Shown here: positions 1-11,489 of the stretch, piece after piece
Layout: every line of letters starts with the position of its first letter
Position numbering within the stretch: position 1 is the first letter of the stretch
Source: Manduca sexta
Lineage: Eukaryota > Arthropoda > Insecta > Lepidoptera > Sphingidae
Assembly: GCF_014839805.1 (NCBI RefSeq)
Contig: NC_051118.1
Location: forward strand, 10,036,391 to 10,100,390
Reading direction: 5' to 3'
Length of the DNA stretch: 64,000 bases
Program-made: the position numbers and the translations under genes
Notes under the pieces: model-generated
What the model saw: the letters and a program-made list of their open reading frames with translations, nothing else
Told to the model about the DNA's origin: nothing
Database searches by the model: none

Positions 1-413
1 TCCTGTCCTCTGCAGCTAATTTCAATCATTTAGCTAACTCGTCGTAACATTTCATGTAAACATTTTGCGTTAATATTGGTAAATCTATGGAAGCTAACTG
101 TTCGTTTAAATTTGATCTACCAACTTCAGTCATCATAGCTCCATTCACAGTTCCACGATATACGTCCATACTATCAGTATATCTCTTAGCGCTTAAATAG
201 CTTAAATTCCATATTGCACATATTACACTTCATTAAAAATGTTGACTGCAAGCAAACATTCTCTTTCAATAGTTGTAAATGTTCGATACTACAACCTGTT
301 GCTCTGTTGTGGTTATTGAGTGTTTTAATTTGATCCAAAAAATATTGAAAATCTATAATTTTGCAGCTTTTAATAACCTTATTTATTTTGAGTGTAATAT
401 CAGGCACGATTAC
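1..413 (-). pseudogene. Mutator-like (MULE) transposase fragment, broken
   Basis: Reading the minus strand, 407-189 encodes a stretch with IDFQYFLDQIK, GCSIEHLQ and STFLMKCNMCNMEF. This matches the pattern I know from the N-terminal part of insect Mutator-like transposases (a sheet/helix segment followed by a CxxC pair). From about 181 down to 2 the similarity continues in another frame (TVNGAMMTEVGRSNLNEQ, then DLPIL, YMKCYDELAK), so a frameshift lies near 181-190. A stop codon follows at about 30. A pyrimidine-rich tract ending in CAG at 414-416 looks like a splice acceptor, so 413 may be an exon start. The rest of the transposase would lie beyond the left edge. Family assignment is from pattern memory; the breaks are seen directly. 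Confidence 0.6.
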
Positions 414-2642
414 CTGAAAATTAAAAAAAAATATAGAATATACTATTATTGTTATCGAAGTTTACGCAAACACTACATACTTAAGTAAAACTGCATATGG
501 ATCTAGACGCGTCTAATTTATACAAGTATAATGACGCCGAAACCTGCACAGGGTTAAACGTCAGGATAAAATTATATGTAAAATTGATGTGAGCGTGTAA
601 ACCTAAACTAGCCCAAATAGTTAAGAAGATAGGTATACTAACTACTACTAGTAGTTTTATTCACTAGCTACATAAATTACCAAATCCCTTATTTCTAAGG
701 TTCAAAGAGGAGAAAGATATAGGATTCCGTCGCTCGTCACTTGAATTTTTTTAACAGTGCGCATCAGTGAACACAAAAACCTTGTTATTTGAAAGTAAGC
801 GTACCTATGCATTATGCAAAAAAATCAGCCAAGTGCGAGTGGGACTCGCGCACTGGGTATTTGGCGAGTTGTAAACGTTTTGACAACGGGACAGCAAAGT
901 GATTCTATAAGGCTAAGAACTCACGAAGCGGTTTTTACTCGCGCCCGCCGTGGTTGAGAAACAGCTGTTAAAGTGAAGAGAAAAGCTGAAAAGTGTTTTC
1001 ACCCCTTTTTCCATGATGGCGGCCAGGGGACAAGGGGGGCGACCTCACAAACTTGAGATTAAGCTTCTATTGACCCCCCACACATGTTCTAAAAATAAAA
1101 TTGGGTCCTCTAAAAATACAAAGCTCATGTAACATTTCAATGGGCTAATTGTTTTTAGCTTAAGGTTCCATTTTTTCCTTCGAGTAACTATGCTCAAATG
1201 TTTAATGAGTAAAAAAAGCAACAACCATAACTACAGACGCATTTTATAACATTAGTACATCAATCTTTTAGCTTTTGCTTTAGCCGAAGTTTCAGCGTTG
1301 TTACGTTTCCTTTTCTTGCCTAGAAATAGCTTTACTTCCCATTGTGTCTGAAACATAATAATATAATAATAATTTATAGTAACTACTAAAATTATTGTCA
1401 ATCATTAAAGAAAAAATATTTTACTTACTAAAGTACTAAGATGTGGCAATCACTGTATACACGTGACTATTTTTTCTACGCACAGCAAAGTCCAACTGGA
1501 GTCTCGCCGGAGCGACGAGCGATACGTCCTCTCTCTAGAAAGCCTCAAGGCGGACTAATTTGAAACGATTTGCGCGTTGCGTTTTATAGTGGTATTTAAA
1601 ATATTTATAGAAAAATAACAGAACTAATTTTGTAGAAATTTTAAATTGTATGTTTTTAAGGAGATGTTCTTCTATTATAGTAATCCAATATTATATTCAA
1701 TTAAGTAAGATATAGTGATAAAAAAATCATTTAATTGACCAACATTTCTGAAATTTTCGAATTCTTTGAATTTTTATTTCTCATGAATTAAACATAAAAA
1801 GATATTTTTCTCTACTAACTTTTTCTTCAGGATCTTTTTAGTTAGATAAAAATAACATATTGTTATGTTCCTTAGTGGTTTAAGATATTTTGAGCTTCGA
1901 AATAGACGTTCGAAGCGCAAATTTGAAAACCTCTATTCAGTAATCATTAAACAATTTACAAATACTCAATAAATCTAAAAATTTTCTCTACTAACTTTTT
2001 AGACAACAAAATTTTCTATAATAATTACTAATTCATATGTTTTTAAAATAATGTTTTGATGGATATTATCTCCTTCGAAAAGTGCTGTTTTTGAGACATA
2101 CGGCGCGCGGATGCGTAAACGCTCTTAAGTAACGTGAAGTTTAAAAACGAGACCACAGGCAACATAAGACCCAGGATGATCGACATACTTATGCCGGGCC
2201 TTATTGCTTCTTCACGCTCCGCTTTAATCATTGGCTACAGCATAGCACGACCACATAAAACTTTCATAATAAATAAATCGGGAGGTCACAACCCCCACAC
2301 GTCCCCTACCAGCCTGGATCCCTGCCTGCCCCAACTAAAGGTCACAGGCGCCGCAATGGTGTAAATATCAGGTTTTATGAAATCCCCCCTCCTCCGTAAG
2401 TGACAAACGATCCTTTATGATAGATGTCAGAGGTACTTGAAAATAACATATTTTTCTCAAGCATTAGTGGCATAATTTATTTGGCATGTTTTGTGAAGAG
2501 CTGAGGTTTTTTATATTTTTTAGGCGAACCGGAATAGATAAGTAAAGATAGTAAAAAACATTACGGAAGACTAATACTACCTCAATCCGTTATGGGGTAA
2601 ATAGAAATGACAATGTATATATAATATAAATATTAATGCACT
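414..2642. other. Gene-poor stretch, no clear gene
   Basis: AT-rich sequence with short GC-richer patches near 690-1080 and 1470-1560. On the minus strand at 1342-1240 there is an ATG followed by a very basic stretch (KKRKRN then AKAKAKR) after a one-base frame slip, which could be a decayed first exon of the transposase at 1-413. 2100-2360 is richer in G+C, and its short reading frames resemble nothing I know. No repeat family from this window was recognised here. Confidence 0.4.
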
Positions 2643-2925
2643 AAATATTGCTCGCGATTTTGCCTGTGTATAGTTTTTCCTACTACAAAAGTCTCTTAAT
2701 TATTAAAACAATCCATTGCCGTAACATTTCCTGTTAAACACCAGCGCCTGTATTGTTTTAAATAATCAAATTTAAAACTTCAAATATTTTGCCTACATTA
2801 CGCTAATTTAGGACATGGTCTATCTGTGTGCCAAATTTTATCCAAATCTTTGCAACTGGTCCTGCCTTTACTTCTATCAAACATCCAAACACTTACAAAA
2901 ATTCACATTTATTATATTAATGGAA
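2643..2925 (-). mobile_element. Helitron remnant (Lep1-like)
   Basis: On the minus strand the end near 2643-2672 resembles the Helitron 3' terminal motif (AAGCCGCGAGCAATAG-like, here degenerate). The inner part contains the family phrase about a phenylalanine-rich 'CCAAATTTTATCCAAAT' block at 2831-2847. The 5' TC end and CTAG are eroded. Confidence 0.5.
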
Positions 2926-2971
2926 AGTTTAATGACACGCAAATTTATTGCATTCATTGTTTTATTAATAA

Positions 2972-3426
2972 CTAGCTATTGCTCGCGGCTTCGCCCGTGC
3001 TAAGTGGTTTTTCGGGATAAAATTCCTGCTTGTGCATAGTAAAAAAAGTATCCGATTTAATTATATTTATGCCTCACTATTTTGGTCATAGTGGCTTCCA
3101 CATAAAAGGTAGGTATATGCTGTTGCGGACTTTTATTTAGAACTATTTATGAACAATCCTACGGTACATCATATTTGTCTAACTCCAGCGGTTTAGGCAG
3201 CGTACGCCTAGGTACCTTTTTTTCGATTTAATTGATAATATGTATCGTTATATTATAACCGAATTACACAAAATTATTATAAATTGTAGCCTATGTGTCA
3301 TTCTGATGTATAAACAATATTACTGTAAAGTTTCATCCAAATCCGTCCAGTAGTTTTTTCGTGAAAGAGGAACGAACAGACATACAAACATCCTCACCAA
3401 CTTTCGCATTTATAATATCAGTAGGA
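2972..3426 (-). mobile_element. Non-autonomous Helitron
   Basis: On the minus strand it starts TCCTACTGATATTATAAATG at 3426 and ends with a GC-rich hairpin (GGGCGAAGCCGCGAGC) followed by CTAG at 2972-2975 and then T. TC at the 5' end, a hairpin before CTAG and insertion between A and T are the known marks of Helitrons; no coding capacity is present. It is the most intact member of its subfamily in the window. Confidence 0.8.
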
Positions 3427-4038
3427 TATTATAATATGGTAGTCAGAAATCATGACACACTCACACATAAACTTATAACTTTTGTGTTCTATACTCATGT
3501 TGAAGCACCTAGACAACACAAACAAGTCCAACACGATCCTAAATCTCCGTTTAAGCCGGTAATGACTGCGCAGCCGATAGCTTACATCAATCATCCAAAC
3601 AGATGACTACGCACTTACGCCCGAAATTAATAACCAATCCTAATCCAATGTATGCCATCTAAGATTGATAATTCATTCGTTTTTGTGGATAAAGCATGCC
3701 AATAACCAATCCATAGATTCAGTAAGCTATCTATAACAATAATCGATCTTTGAGAGGACGGATTACAGATCATAGATTACCCTCTGTATGAAAATGACAG
3801 TTTACGCTTGCCAATACTCTATCTACCCGTTTTGACATTTGATTTGATTGTTGTAAACAATCACATTTTTCAATCGGACCAATTCCTCAGTTTACTCAAT
3901 ATGTTTTGAATATCGCTTACACTGATTTTAAGGGAAACGAAAAGGCAATGGAAATATCCATATTCTCTAGTGACAGTGACGACAGTGATTTGGAGGGACT
4001 AGCAATACTGATAGCGAAACTGAAAGTCGCGCTTCATC

Positions 4039-4581
4039 ACGGGTAATGAAAAGAGTTAACTACATGCAGACCCTGGATGAGTTTGATTTCACGTTTGGAT
4101 TAGGCTTTCGAAATCTGCTTGCCAATCATTGTTAGTTAAACTGATCTCGTATATTCGTGTTACTTCTATGTACAAGGTAAATAATTTTTGACATTATTTA
4201 CAAAAAATACCGTACCTACCGAACTATTAGATAGGTACAAACAAGGGGCAATTGCATCGTTTTTCAGGAACTATGGTGTTTCTCCATTCCATCAACTTTT
4301 GCTGAGGAATAGGAAATATTTATATTATCTTTTTCAGGACATTTGGTACATGGAAACGTCGCTTCCCTGTGATTGCATTGACATTTCGTTTATCTTTACC
4401 TAAAGTTCAAACAATAATAATTGCAACTGCAGTTTTGCACAATATTTTTCGGAATCACAGGCTAGAGGAAATTCCAACCCAAGTGGAATTATCAACTGCT
4501 GATATTATTAATTATGAGAACAATATAGAGAATCAAGATGTTGGAGAAAGAACAGCATTAACAAATAACTTCTTTACTTAG
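4039..4581 (+). pseudogene. Harbinger transposase relic (DDE_Tnp_4 / HARBI1-like)
   Basis: A first segment (4039-4135) reads RVMKRVNYMQTLDEFDF then degrades; this fits the N-terminal 'DEFxFxxRFR' region of Harbinger nucleases. A second segment begins after a splice-acceptor-like TTTTTCAG (ends 4337) and reads TFGTWKRRFPVIALTFRLSL, then KVQTIIIATAVLHNIFRNH, which is the conserved C-terminal block of the family (FGxWKRRFP ... ACAVLHNI). It ends at a TAG at 4579. The central catalytic part is missing, so no active enzyme is encoded. Confidence 0.85.
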
Positions 4582-4719
4582 TAAAATAAAATACCTTTAC
4601 AATCACTGCTATTTATTTTATTGCTTATCTACATTTGTAATTCAATATAATAATTACAAATTAACATAGTTTTATTAGTTGAAAGTTAAAACAGAAATAG
4701 GCAAAATATCCATACATTA

Positions 4720-4975
4720 TCTATACTATTATATAAAGCTGAAGAGTATGTTCTTTTGAACGCGCTGGTCTCAGGAACTTCCGGTTCGGATTGAAAAATT
4801 CTTGTAGTGTTGGATAGCCCATTTATTGAGGATGGCTATTATAGGGTATATGTATATCATCACACTATGACCAATGGGACCAAAATCGGCTAAAATTGAT
4901 TACTTTTGAGAGCTTCCGTTGCGTGCGCTGCATAAACGGTTAAAGTTATGCAACAATTATGTATAACGGAATTGT
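4720..4975 (+). mobile_element. Helitron 5' part nested in Harbinger copy 1
   Basis: Starts with TCTATACTATTATATAAAGC after an A, the usual 5' start of a lepidopteran/insect Helitron subfamily, and continues with its typical 'GAACGCGCTGGTCTCAGGAA' phrase and 'TTGGATAGCCCATTTATTGA'. The 3' hairpin and CTAG end are absent, so the right boundary is a guess. The same insert is found at the same place in the second Harbinger copy. Confidence 0.75.
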
Positions 4976-5629
4976 AATTTGTTCCATAACACTGGATAAT
5001 GTGTACAGAGTCCAATTATTATTATATGGCACCGAGTTTACTGCGTACTTCATACTAAAACTAAATCCTTTAAAGATTTATTAATATATTATAAACAATG
5101 TTATTAAACTTCAGTGTCAAAATATGTCAGCAACCACATTACTCACGTTCCATTTTGAAACTAATTAAAAAGTTTGTATCTTAAATATGACATGTACTAA
5201 TTATTAATTATTTCTTTTGAGGGCTAAAATACATAAAATATTTTTTTATTACTCCAAGTCTTATTGTTCCAATTAGGCAAATATTGAAACGAATAGTTTG
5301 TATGGAAAATACAAAAAGTATTTATTTTACGGATGGAATATTCTGCATAAAATGGAATGGTCAGGAGGGAACGCATCTGGAAAGGATTGCCAGCGATCTA
5401 TCGTTGAAGGCAAGCAAGGATAGGCGAGTTAAGATATTGGCATGCTGATAGGAGACCAATCGAAAGATAGTCGGCAATCTAAGATAGGTTTCAGTCTTGG
5501 ATAGTAGATACATTATTAATTTCGGGCGTTAAACGCAATTTGTTGGGAAACATCACTCCATCGATTACTGTATCGCGATCGGGAGATTTTAAGGGTCGTG
5601 AGTTTAGTGGTTTCCGGGGCTCGAATGCC

Positions 5630-5913
5630 TTTTTTTGCTTTAAATGATGAGACGAGCTTGCCGTTCGCCTGATGGTAAGCGACACTACCGGCCATATACA
5701 GTAGAAACACCATCCAACACCTTGAATTACGAAGTATTGTTTGCTATTTCACTGCGCTCGCCATCCTGAGATATGAGATGTTAAGTCTTATTGTGTCCAG
5801 TAGTTACACTGGCTACAATATCCTTCAAATCGGAAAACAACAGTGACTTTACATTGCTGCTGCGGTGGTACCTATCCAGGCGGACTCATACAGATGAGAG
5901 ACCTACCACCAGT
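5630..5913 (-). repeat. Family B SINE-like repeat, near full length
   Basis: Minus-strand copy of a ~290-bp family defined by a start like ACTGGTGGTAGGTCTCTCAT, an inner 'GGACATAATGAGACTTAACA' and an end 'CATCAGGCGAACGGCAAGC' followed by an A-rich tail. At least ten copies or fragments occur in the window. No A/B-box tRNA head is visible; it may be the 3' part of a LINE or a SINE of other origin. Confidence 0.75.
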
Positions 5914-6049
5914 AAATGTAAATGTCTTCCCCTTGTATTTATTAAAAAGCAATTCTGTGATTCGTTGGTGTTGAGCCTCATGCGGGTAGTTTTCTATTTA
6001 TGTTATTGTTCCACTGACGATGAACAAATGGCGCTGTATGTCAATTGTG

Positions 6050-6217
6050 CCGCCACGGAGGTATCAGTTGATACAATTATACAGGCCTGTTGGAACCGGA
6101 TATACACAGGGTAATCCTAGAACGCGACACTTACGTGGACCACTACGGCGGGTTTTAACACCTTGCGTACGGCGGTCGCTATCCAGGCAGATATAAATTA
6201 TATCCTACCGGCAGCAA
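6050..6217 (+). repeat. Family C repeat, 5'-degenerate
   Basis: Matches the second half of family C (CCTGTTGGAACCGGATATAC, then GGCGGGTTTTAACACCTTG, ending near a 'TATAAATTATATCCTACC' block). Full copies of about 215 bp begin CACCTGATGGTAAGTGGAG and recur throughout the window, for example at 50961-51180. Confidence 0.7.
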
Positions 6218-6461
6218 ATGGATAGATGGTACCTTTGTATCAGCTCAGCCGATAAATAATTTCCAGCTAGCACGAGCCCGTTATAATTAAAAGTAGTTTC
6301 AGAAGACTCAAAGGCTAATCTTAGTCCTTTGACGCTTTATGCTCTAACTTTCCAAGTTAATGTAAGTAATTTTCTTCTCACGACTATTTCATATACGTAC
6401 GTCATATTTACTCTAGGTAAAGAAAAGTTGTATGAACATTTTATAGTACAATATAATAATA

Positions 6462-6772
6462 TCAGCACTGTATTATATATACTGTCCTACTGCTGGGCAC
6501 GGGCCTCCTCTACTACTGAGAGGGATTAGGCCTTAATCCATCACGCTGGCCTAGTGCAGATTGGTAGACTTCACATACCCTCGAAATTCCTATAGAGAAC
6601 TTCTCAGGTATGCAGGTTTCCTCACGATGTTTCCCTTCACCGTTAAAGCAAGCGATAATTCACAAATACACACATAATTTTTAGAAAAGTCAGAGGTGTG
6701 TGCCTTTGGGTTTTGAACCTGCGGACATTCGTCTCGGCAGTCCGTTCCACAACCAACTAGGCTATCGCCGCT
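6462..6772 (-). repeat. tRNA-derived SINE, family A
   Basis: On the minus strand it begins GCGGCGATAGCCTAGTTGG (an A-box-like TAGCCTAGTTGG) and has a B-box-like GGTTCAAAACC about 50 bases later, then a body ending in GGGCTGATATTATTATT-type short repeats. These are RNA polymerase III promoter boxes of a tRNA-like head. Eleven copies or fragments lie in this window. Confidence 0.85.
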
Positions 6773-8410
6773 TCATAGTATACATACATGTAACATAAAA
6801 TATCTACAATAATATCGTACCTACGCTGTAAAACCATCACAACCGTAAGAGACGCGCTGGACAGAAAGCGGTGGATGCAGAACATTCGCTCCAGAAGCAA
6901 CCCTGATACTGACCACGATCCTCAGATATGAGGGACCGACCACAGTGGGACAGAGACGCTGTAAAATATAAGGCGTTATGTTAGATTACGTCATTTGACT
7001 ATATTTTGTCAACGTTTTCGGATATCGAAATGATATCTGTTTTCGGATTTAATCGCGGATTTTTATTTTATAATTTTTTAGCAACAATTTGAATGTTTAG
7101 TTTTTTATATAATGGTAAAATATTGGCAGATATTGATACTGACTTTTTGAACAACCAACACCTCAGTCCGCCCCTGATCATGAAGGCTGCAGTCTTTGAA
7201 ACGTCGGCAAATAATAAAAATCAACAATAAATCCAAAAACGAATTTTATTTCGATGAATTATATTAAAATAACAGGAAAAGCACAGATTATTTTTAATTG
7301 ACATTCAATTCCTAATGACCCCCGCAATTAACACCTAAATCCCTACTAATGTAAACATACTTCATGTTAAACAAGAATCAAAATACGTTACATATGCAAA
7401 TACAAAATGATTTATATTACGCCGGTTACGCCGCGGGGGCGAAAAGGGGCGGAAGGGGCGAAACAAGAGGGGCGAAACCGCTCGTTACCGCCACTAATGT
7501 CATTTGTTATAGTGCGGGACGGTGTCTTATTATGGCATAATTTGCGGTAATTTTTATTTATTACAGAAGTGTCTAACAGCTCGTAAACTAGAAGCGTGGG
7601 TGCCAGGATGTTAGTAACTAATAATAACCCTAATTACAATATGCATAAGTGTTATTGCTTACTAAATCACGGAAATAGTCGGAAGGACCAACCATAATTA
7701 AAAGCGTGTACTTAATGTATTAAGGCGCCGCGCAGACACTCACGTGTTGCTGAGAATGTCCTGGAAATGTGGTATTGATAAATCCTTCTGTAAAATATTG
7801 ACATAAACAACACCAACGTCTTATTTATAATAAAATATTATGTTTTCTTTTCGATTATCAGTATATCTCTATAGTCGTTTAACAATATACCCTGCCCCAA
7901 TAAGAAATTCGTACTGCCGTTACCATGGTTACAGGATTTATTCCTCGAAGTTTACAGGCGCGCAATATTCATGCCTATTTTAGTTCCAAATACGCTCACG
8001 GGGCGCTGTTCAAATAAAACCATAAGTTAACCGTATTACTCTGTGTTATCCCTATTCACCCCTTCATGTCTATTCGTCCTATTTGGCATATATCATATAC
8101 AACTGAAATCGCGATTAAATCCCTTAAATAGTATTTCAATGTCTAACATTCGCGTAAACATAAGAAATCATATATATTTATTTAAACGTATTATTAATAT
8201 GTAATGTAATATATATTATAATATATTAATATCTAATGTGATAAATCAAAATGCTGAGCGTTGTGCAAGGTAATACTTTGACAGGAATAAATACAGTTAC
8301 CTTTGTTAATTTTGCTCAGAATGTTGGCATTTACTGGTATGCACTCTTCTCACTATTCACATAGAGACACAAACTTGCTTCAGTTTCACAAACCTAATAA
8401 TATTATAGTG
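6773..8410. other. Gene-free stretch with a family E fragment
   Basis: A reverse copy of a dispersed repeat core (CTGCAGCCTTCATGGTCACG-like on the minus strand, around 7170-7215) is present; related cores occur at 41650 and 48970. The rest, including a G-rich patch at 7435-7486, shows no gene I can support. Confidence 0.45.
7435..7486 (+). repeat. Imperfect GGGGCG minisatellite
   Basis: Four imperfect units of about 9-13 bases with core GGGGCGRAA lie in a row in an otherwise AT-rich context. Confidence 0.6.
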
Positions 8411-8413
8411 ACG

Positions 8414-8767
8414 ATTGCATATTATAAAACAAAATCCCCAAAAGCTCTCTGTCTGTATATGATCGATTTTCTCAAAATCTACTGAATGGATTTTTAGTAT
8501 TTTACTTAACGATAGTGCAATTCTTGAGGAAGGTTTAGATTTTATATAAATTGACTGAAATATAACGATTACTGTTGGTCCCCCTCCACATCTATCTACC
8601 TGTCTGAACGCGATAAGATCAAAATCTACTCAACAGATTTAAATGAAATTTTGTGTGAAGATTGAAACCCTGGTAAAGATATAGGCTTTTTATCCCTGGA
8701 CAATATATATCGGGACTTTTATCACAGAAAATTCTTGCACGCGAGCAAATCCGCGAGCAATAGCTAG
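8414..8767 (+). mobile_element. Non-autonomous Helitron (Lep1-like)
   Basis: Begins around GCATATTATAAAACAAAATC and ends with a degenerate hairpin (GCGAGCAAATCCGCGAGC) followed by AATAG and CTAG at 8764-8767. It contains two blocks of the 'CAAAATCTACTSAAYRGATTT' phrase, so it may be a fusion of two copies. Confidence 0.7.
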
Positions 8768-9025
8768 GTAATACATATGAATATTTTTCTTCTTCATAAC
8801 ATTAGCTTTGAAGTAACAAGAAAATGAAATAGATTTTATTTCTAATAAGAAAATTGAAGTTCATTGTTCTATTTGTACGACTGAGTGCATTTATTTTGTA
8901 CTTGAGTATAGCAACCGATTTACATTACTAGAGAGGTCACAATATGACTCGATACAAGACTTTAAGACTCAAGGACACTTACAGCAACTTTCCAACCAGC
9001 TTGAGGATGTTTGGATTCTGAGAAG

Positions 9026-9207
9026 CGACCATCGTCCACAAGGTGTTAAGTTCATATTGGCCCACGTAAGCCCGCGTTCTGGGATCACTCTATGTTTATC
9101 CGGTTCCAACTGGCCGGCATAATTGTGTCGACTGTGGTGGGATAATCATCTCTCGTTCGTTAAGATTCTATTTACCCCACTCCACTTACTTCCAGGTGTA
9201 ATGAGGT
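9026..9207 (-). repeat. Family C repeat
   Basis: Minus-strand copy lacking the last block. Recognised by GGTTCCAACTGGCCGGCATA and TCTATTTACCCCACTCCACT on the plus strand. Confidence 0.7.
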
Positions 9208-10279
9208 TACTTCGCCCGTATAAAAAATATATATGATACAGGCAAGAGACAGCTTTCTTGACACAGGTCAAGATCCTAGCATGTGGTGCTTAATAGTCTC
9301 TACCTACCTATAATGGATGAGGGCGTGAGAGTATATGTATGTATTATTCGACAACACATTTTTAAGCATGATGCACCAATATTAAGACATTTTTTATGAC
9401 CGTCCATCTGCTTTTTATCCATCTCGAAATCTAACCTAGGGAAAATTGTGGTACAAATCTCTACAAACAATGACTTGCCCGAAATTAATAACCAATCCTA
9501 ATCCAATGTATGCCATCTAAGATTGATAAGTCATTCGTTTTTCGCCCGAAATTAATAACCAATCCTAATCCAACGTATGCTATCTAAGATTGATAATTCA
9601 TTCGTTTTTTTGGATAAAGCATGCCAATAATCAATCCATAGATTGAGTAAGCTATCTCTAACAATAATCAATCTTTGAGAGGACGGATTACAGATCATAG
9701 ATTACCCTCTGTTTGAAAATGACAGTTTACGCTTGCCAATACTCCTCACCAATACTCTATCTACCCCTTTTGACATTTGATTTGATTGTTGTAAACAATC
9801 GCATTTTCCAATCGGACCAATTCCTCAGTTTACTCCATATGTTTTGAATATCGCTTACACTGATTTTAAGGGAAACGAAAAGGCAATGGACATATACATA
9901 TTCTCTATCTAGTGACAGTGACGATAGTGATTTGGAGGGACTAGCGATACTGATAGCGAAACTGAAAGTCGCGCTTCATCACGGGTAATGAAAAGAATTA
10001 ACTACATGCAGACCCTGGATGAGTTTGATTTCACGTTTAGATTAGGCTTTCGAAATCTGCTTGCCAATCAGTGTTAGTTAAACTGATCTCGTATATTCGT
10101 GTTACTTCTATGTACAAGGTAAATAATTTTTGACATTCTTTACAAAAAATACCGTACCTACCGAACTATTAGATAGGTACTAACAAGGAGCAATTGCATC
10201 GTTTTTTCAGGAACTATGGTTTTTCTCCATTCCATCAACTTTTGCTGAGGAATAGGATATATTTATATTATCTTTTTCA

Positions 10280-10524
10280 GGACATTTGACACATGGAAAC
10301 GTCGCTTCCCTGTGATTGCACTGACATTGCGTTTATCTTTACCTAAAGTTCAAACAATAATAATTGCAACTGCAGTTTTGCACAATATTTGTCGGAATCA
10401 CAGGCTAGAGGAAATTCCAACCGAAGTGGAGTTATGAACTGCTGATATTATTAATTATGAGAACTATATAGAGAATCAAGATTTTGGAGAAAGAACAGCA
10501 TTAACAAATAACTTCTTTACTTAG
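10280..10524 (+). pseudogene. Harbinger transposase relic, copy 2
   Basis: Same C-terminal exon as in copy 1, after the acceptor TTTTTCAG. Reads TFDTWKRRFPVIALTLRLSL and AVLHNICRNH. A GAGTTATGA creates a stop that copy 1 does not have, so the two copies decayed separately after duplication. Confidence 0.8.
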
Positions 10525-10664
10525 TAAAATAAAATACCTTTACAATCACTACTATTTATTTTATTGCTTATCTACATTTGTAATTCAAAATAATAATTAC
10601 AAATTAACATAGTTTTATTAGTTGAAAGTTAAAACATAGAAACAGGCAAAATTTCCATACATTA

Positions 10665-10930
10665 TCTATACTATTATATAAAGCTGAAGAGTATGTTTGT
10701 TTATTTGTTTGTTTGAACGCGCTGGTCTCAGGAACTTCCGGTTCGAATTGAAAAATTCTTGTAGTGTTGGATAGCCCATTTATTGAGGATGGCTATTATA
10801 GGGTATATGTATGTCATCACACTATGACCAATGGGACCAAAAACGGCTAAAATTGATTACTTTTGAGAGCTTCCGTTGCGTGCGCTGCATAAACGGTTAA
10901 AGTTATGCAACAATTATATATAACGGAATT
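10665..10930 (+). mobile_element. Helitron 5' part nested in Harbinger copy 2
   Basis: Same insert and same position as 4720 in copy 1, starting TCTATACTATTATATAAAGC. It keeps a TTTGTTTATTTGTTTGTTTG run that is shortened in copy 1, so copy 2 is closer to the parent here. The 3' terminal hairpin is missing in both. Confidence 0.75.
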
Positions 10931-11489
10931 GTAATTTGTTCCATAACACTGGATAATGTGTACAGAGTCCAATTATTATTATTATATGGCACTGAGTTTA
11001 CTGCGAACTTCATACTTAAAACTAAATTCTTTAAAGATTTATTAATATATTATGAACAATGTCATTAAACTTCAGTGTCAAAATATGTTAGCAACCACAT
11101 TACTCACGTTCCATTTTGAAACTAATTAAAAAGTTTGTATCTTAAATATGACATGTACTCATTATAAATTATTTCTTTTGAGGGCTAAAATACATAAAAT
11201 ATTTTTTTATTACTCCAAGTCTTATTTTTCGCAATTAGGCAAATATTGAAACGAATAGTTGGTATGGAAAATACAAAAAGTATTTTTTTTACGAATGGAA
11301 TATTCTGCATAAAATGGAACGGTCAGGAGGGAACGCATCTGGAAAGCATTGCCAGCGATCTATCGTTGAAGGCAAGCAAGGATAGGCGAGGTAAGATATT
11401 GGCATGCCGATAGGAGAGCAGTCGAAAGATAGTCGGCAATCTAAGATAGGTTTCAGTCTTGGATAGCAGATACATTATTAATTTCGGGC

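Larger units (their letters stand above)
3618..5528 (+). mobile_element. PIF/Harbinger DNA transposon, copy 1
   Basis: The ends are 16-bp terminal inverted repeats (CGCCCGAAATTAATAA at the left, its exact complement at the right). Both sides are flanked by the same trinucleotide TTA (3615-3617 and 5529-5531), which fits the TWA target duplications known for PIF/Harbinger. Inside are relics of a transposase (4039-4135 and 4338-4581) and a nested Helitron 5' part (from 4720). At 1911 bp with broken frames it is non-autonomous. A second copy lies at 9478-11489. Confidence 0.92.
9478..11489 (+). mobile_element. PIF/Harbinger DNA transposon, copy 2
   Basis: Closely similar to copy 1 (3618-5528) along its length, with small indels. 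The right end is GCCCGAAATTAATAA inverted, ending at 11489. The left end is doubled: 9478-9542 repeats the first ~65 bases, and the full element restarts at 9543 with CGCCCGAAATTAATAA. TTA follows the right end (11490-11492), but no matching left triplet is intact. The transposase relic (10280-10524) has the FDTWKRRFP and AVLHNI blocks, and a TGA interrupts the frame shortly after. Confidence 0.9.
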
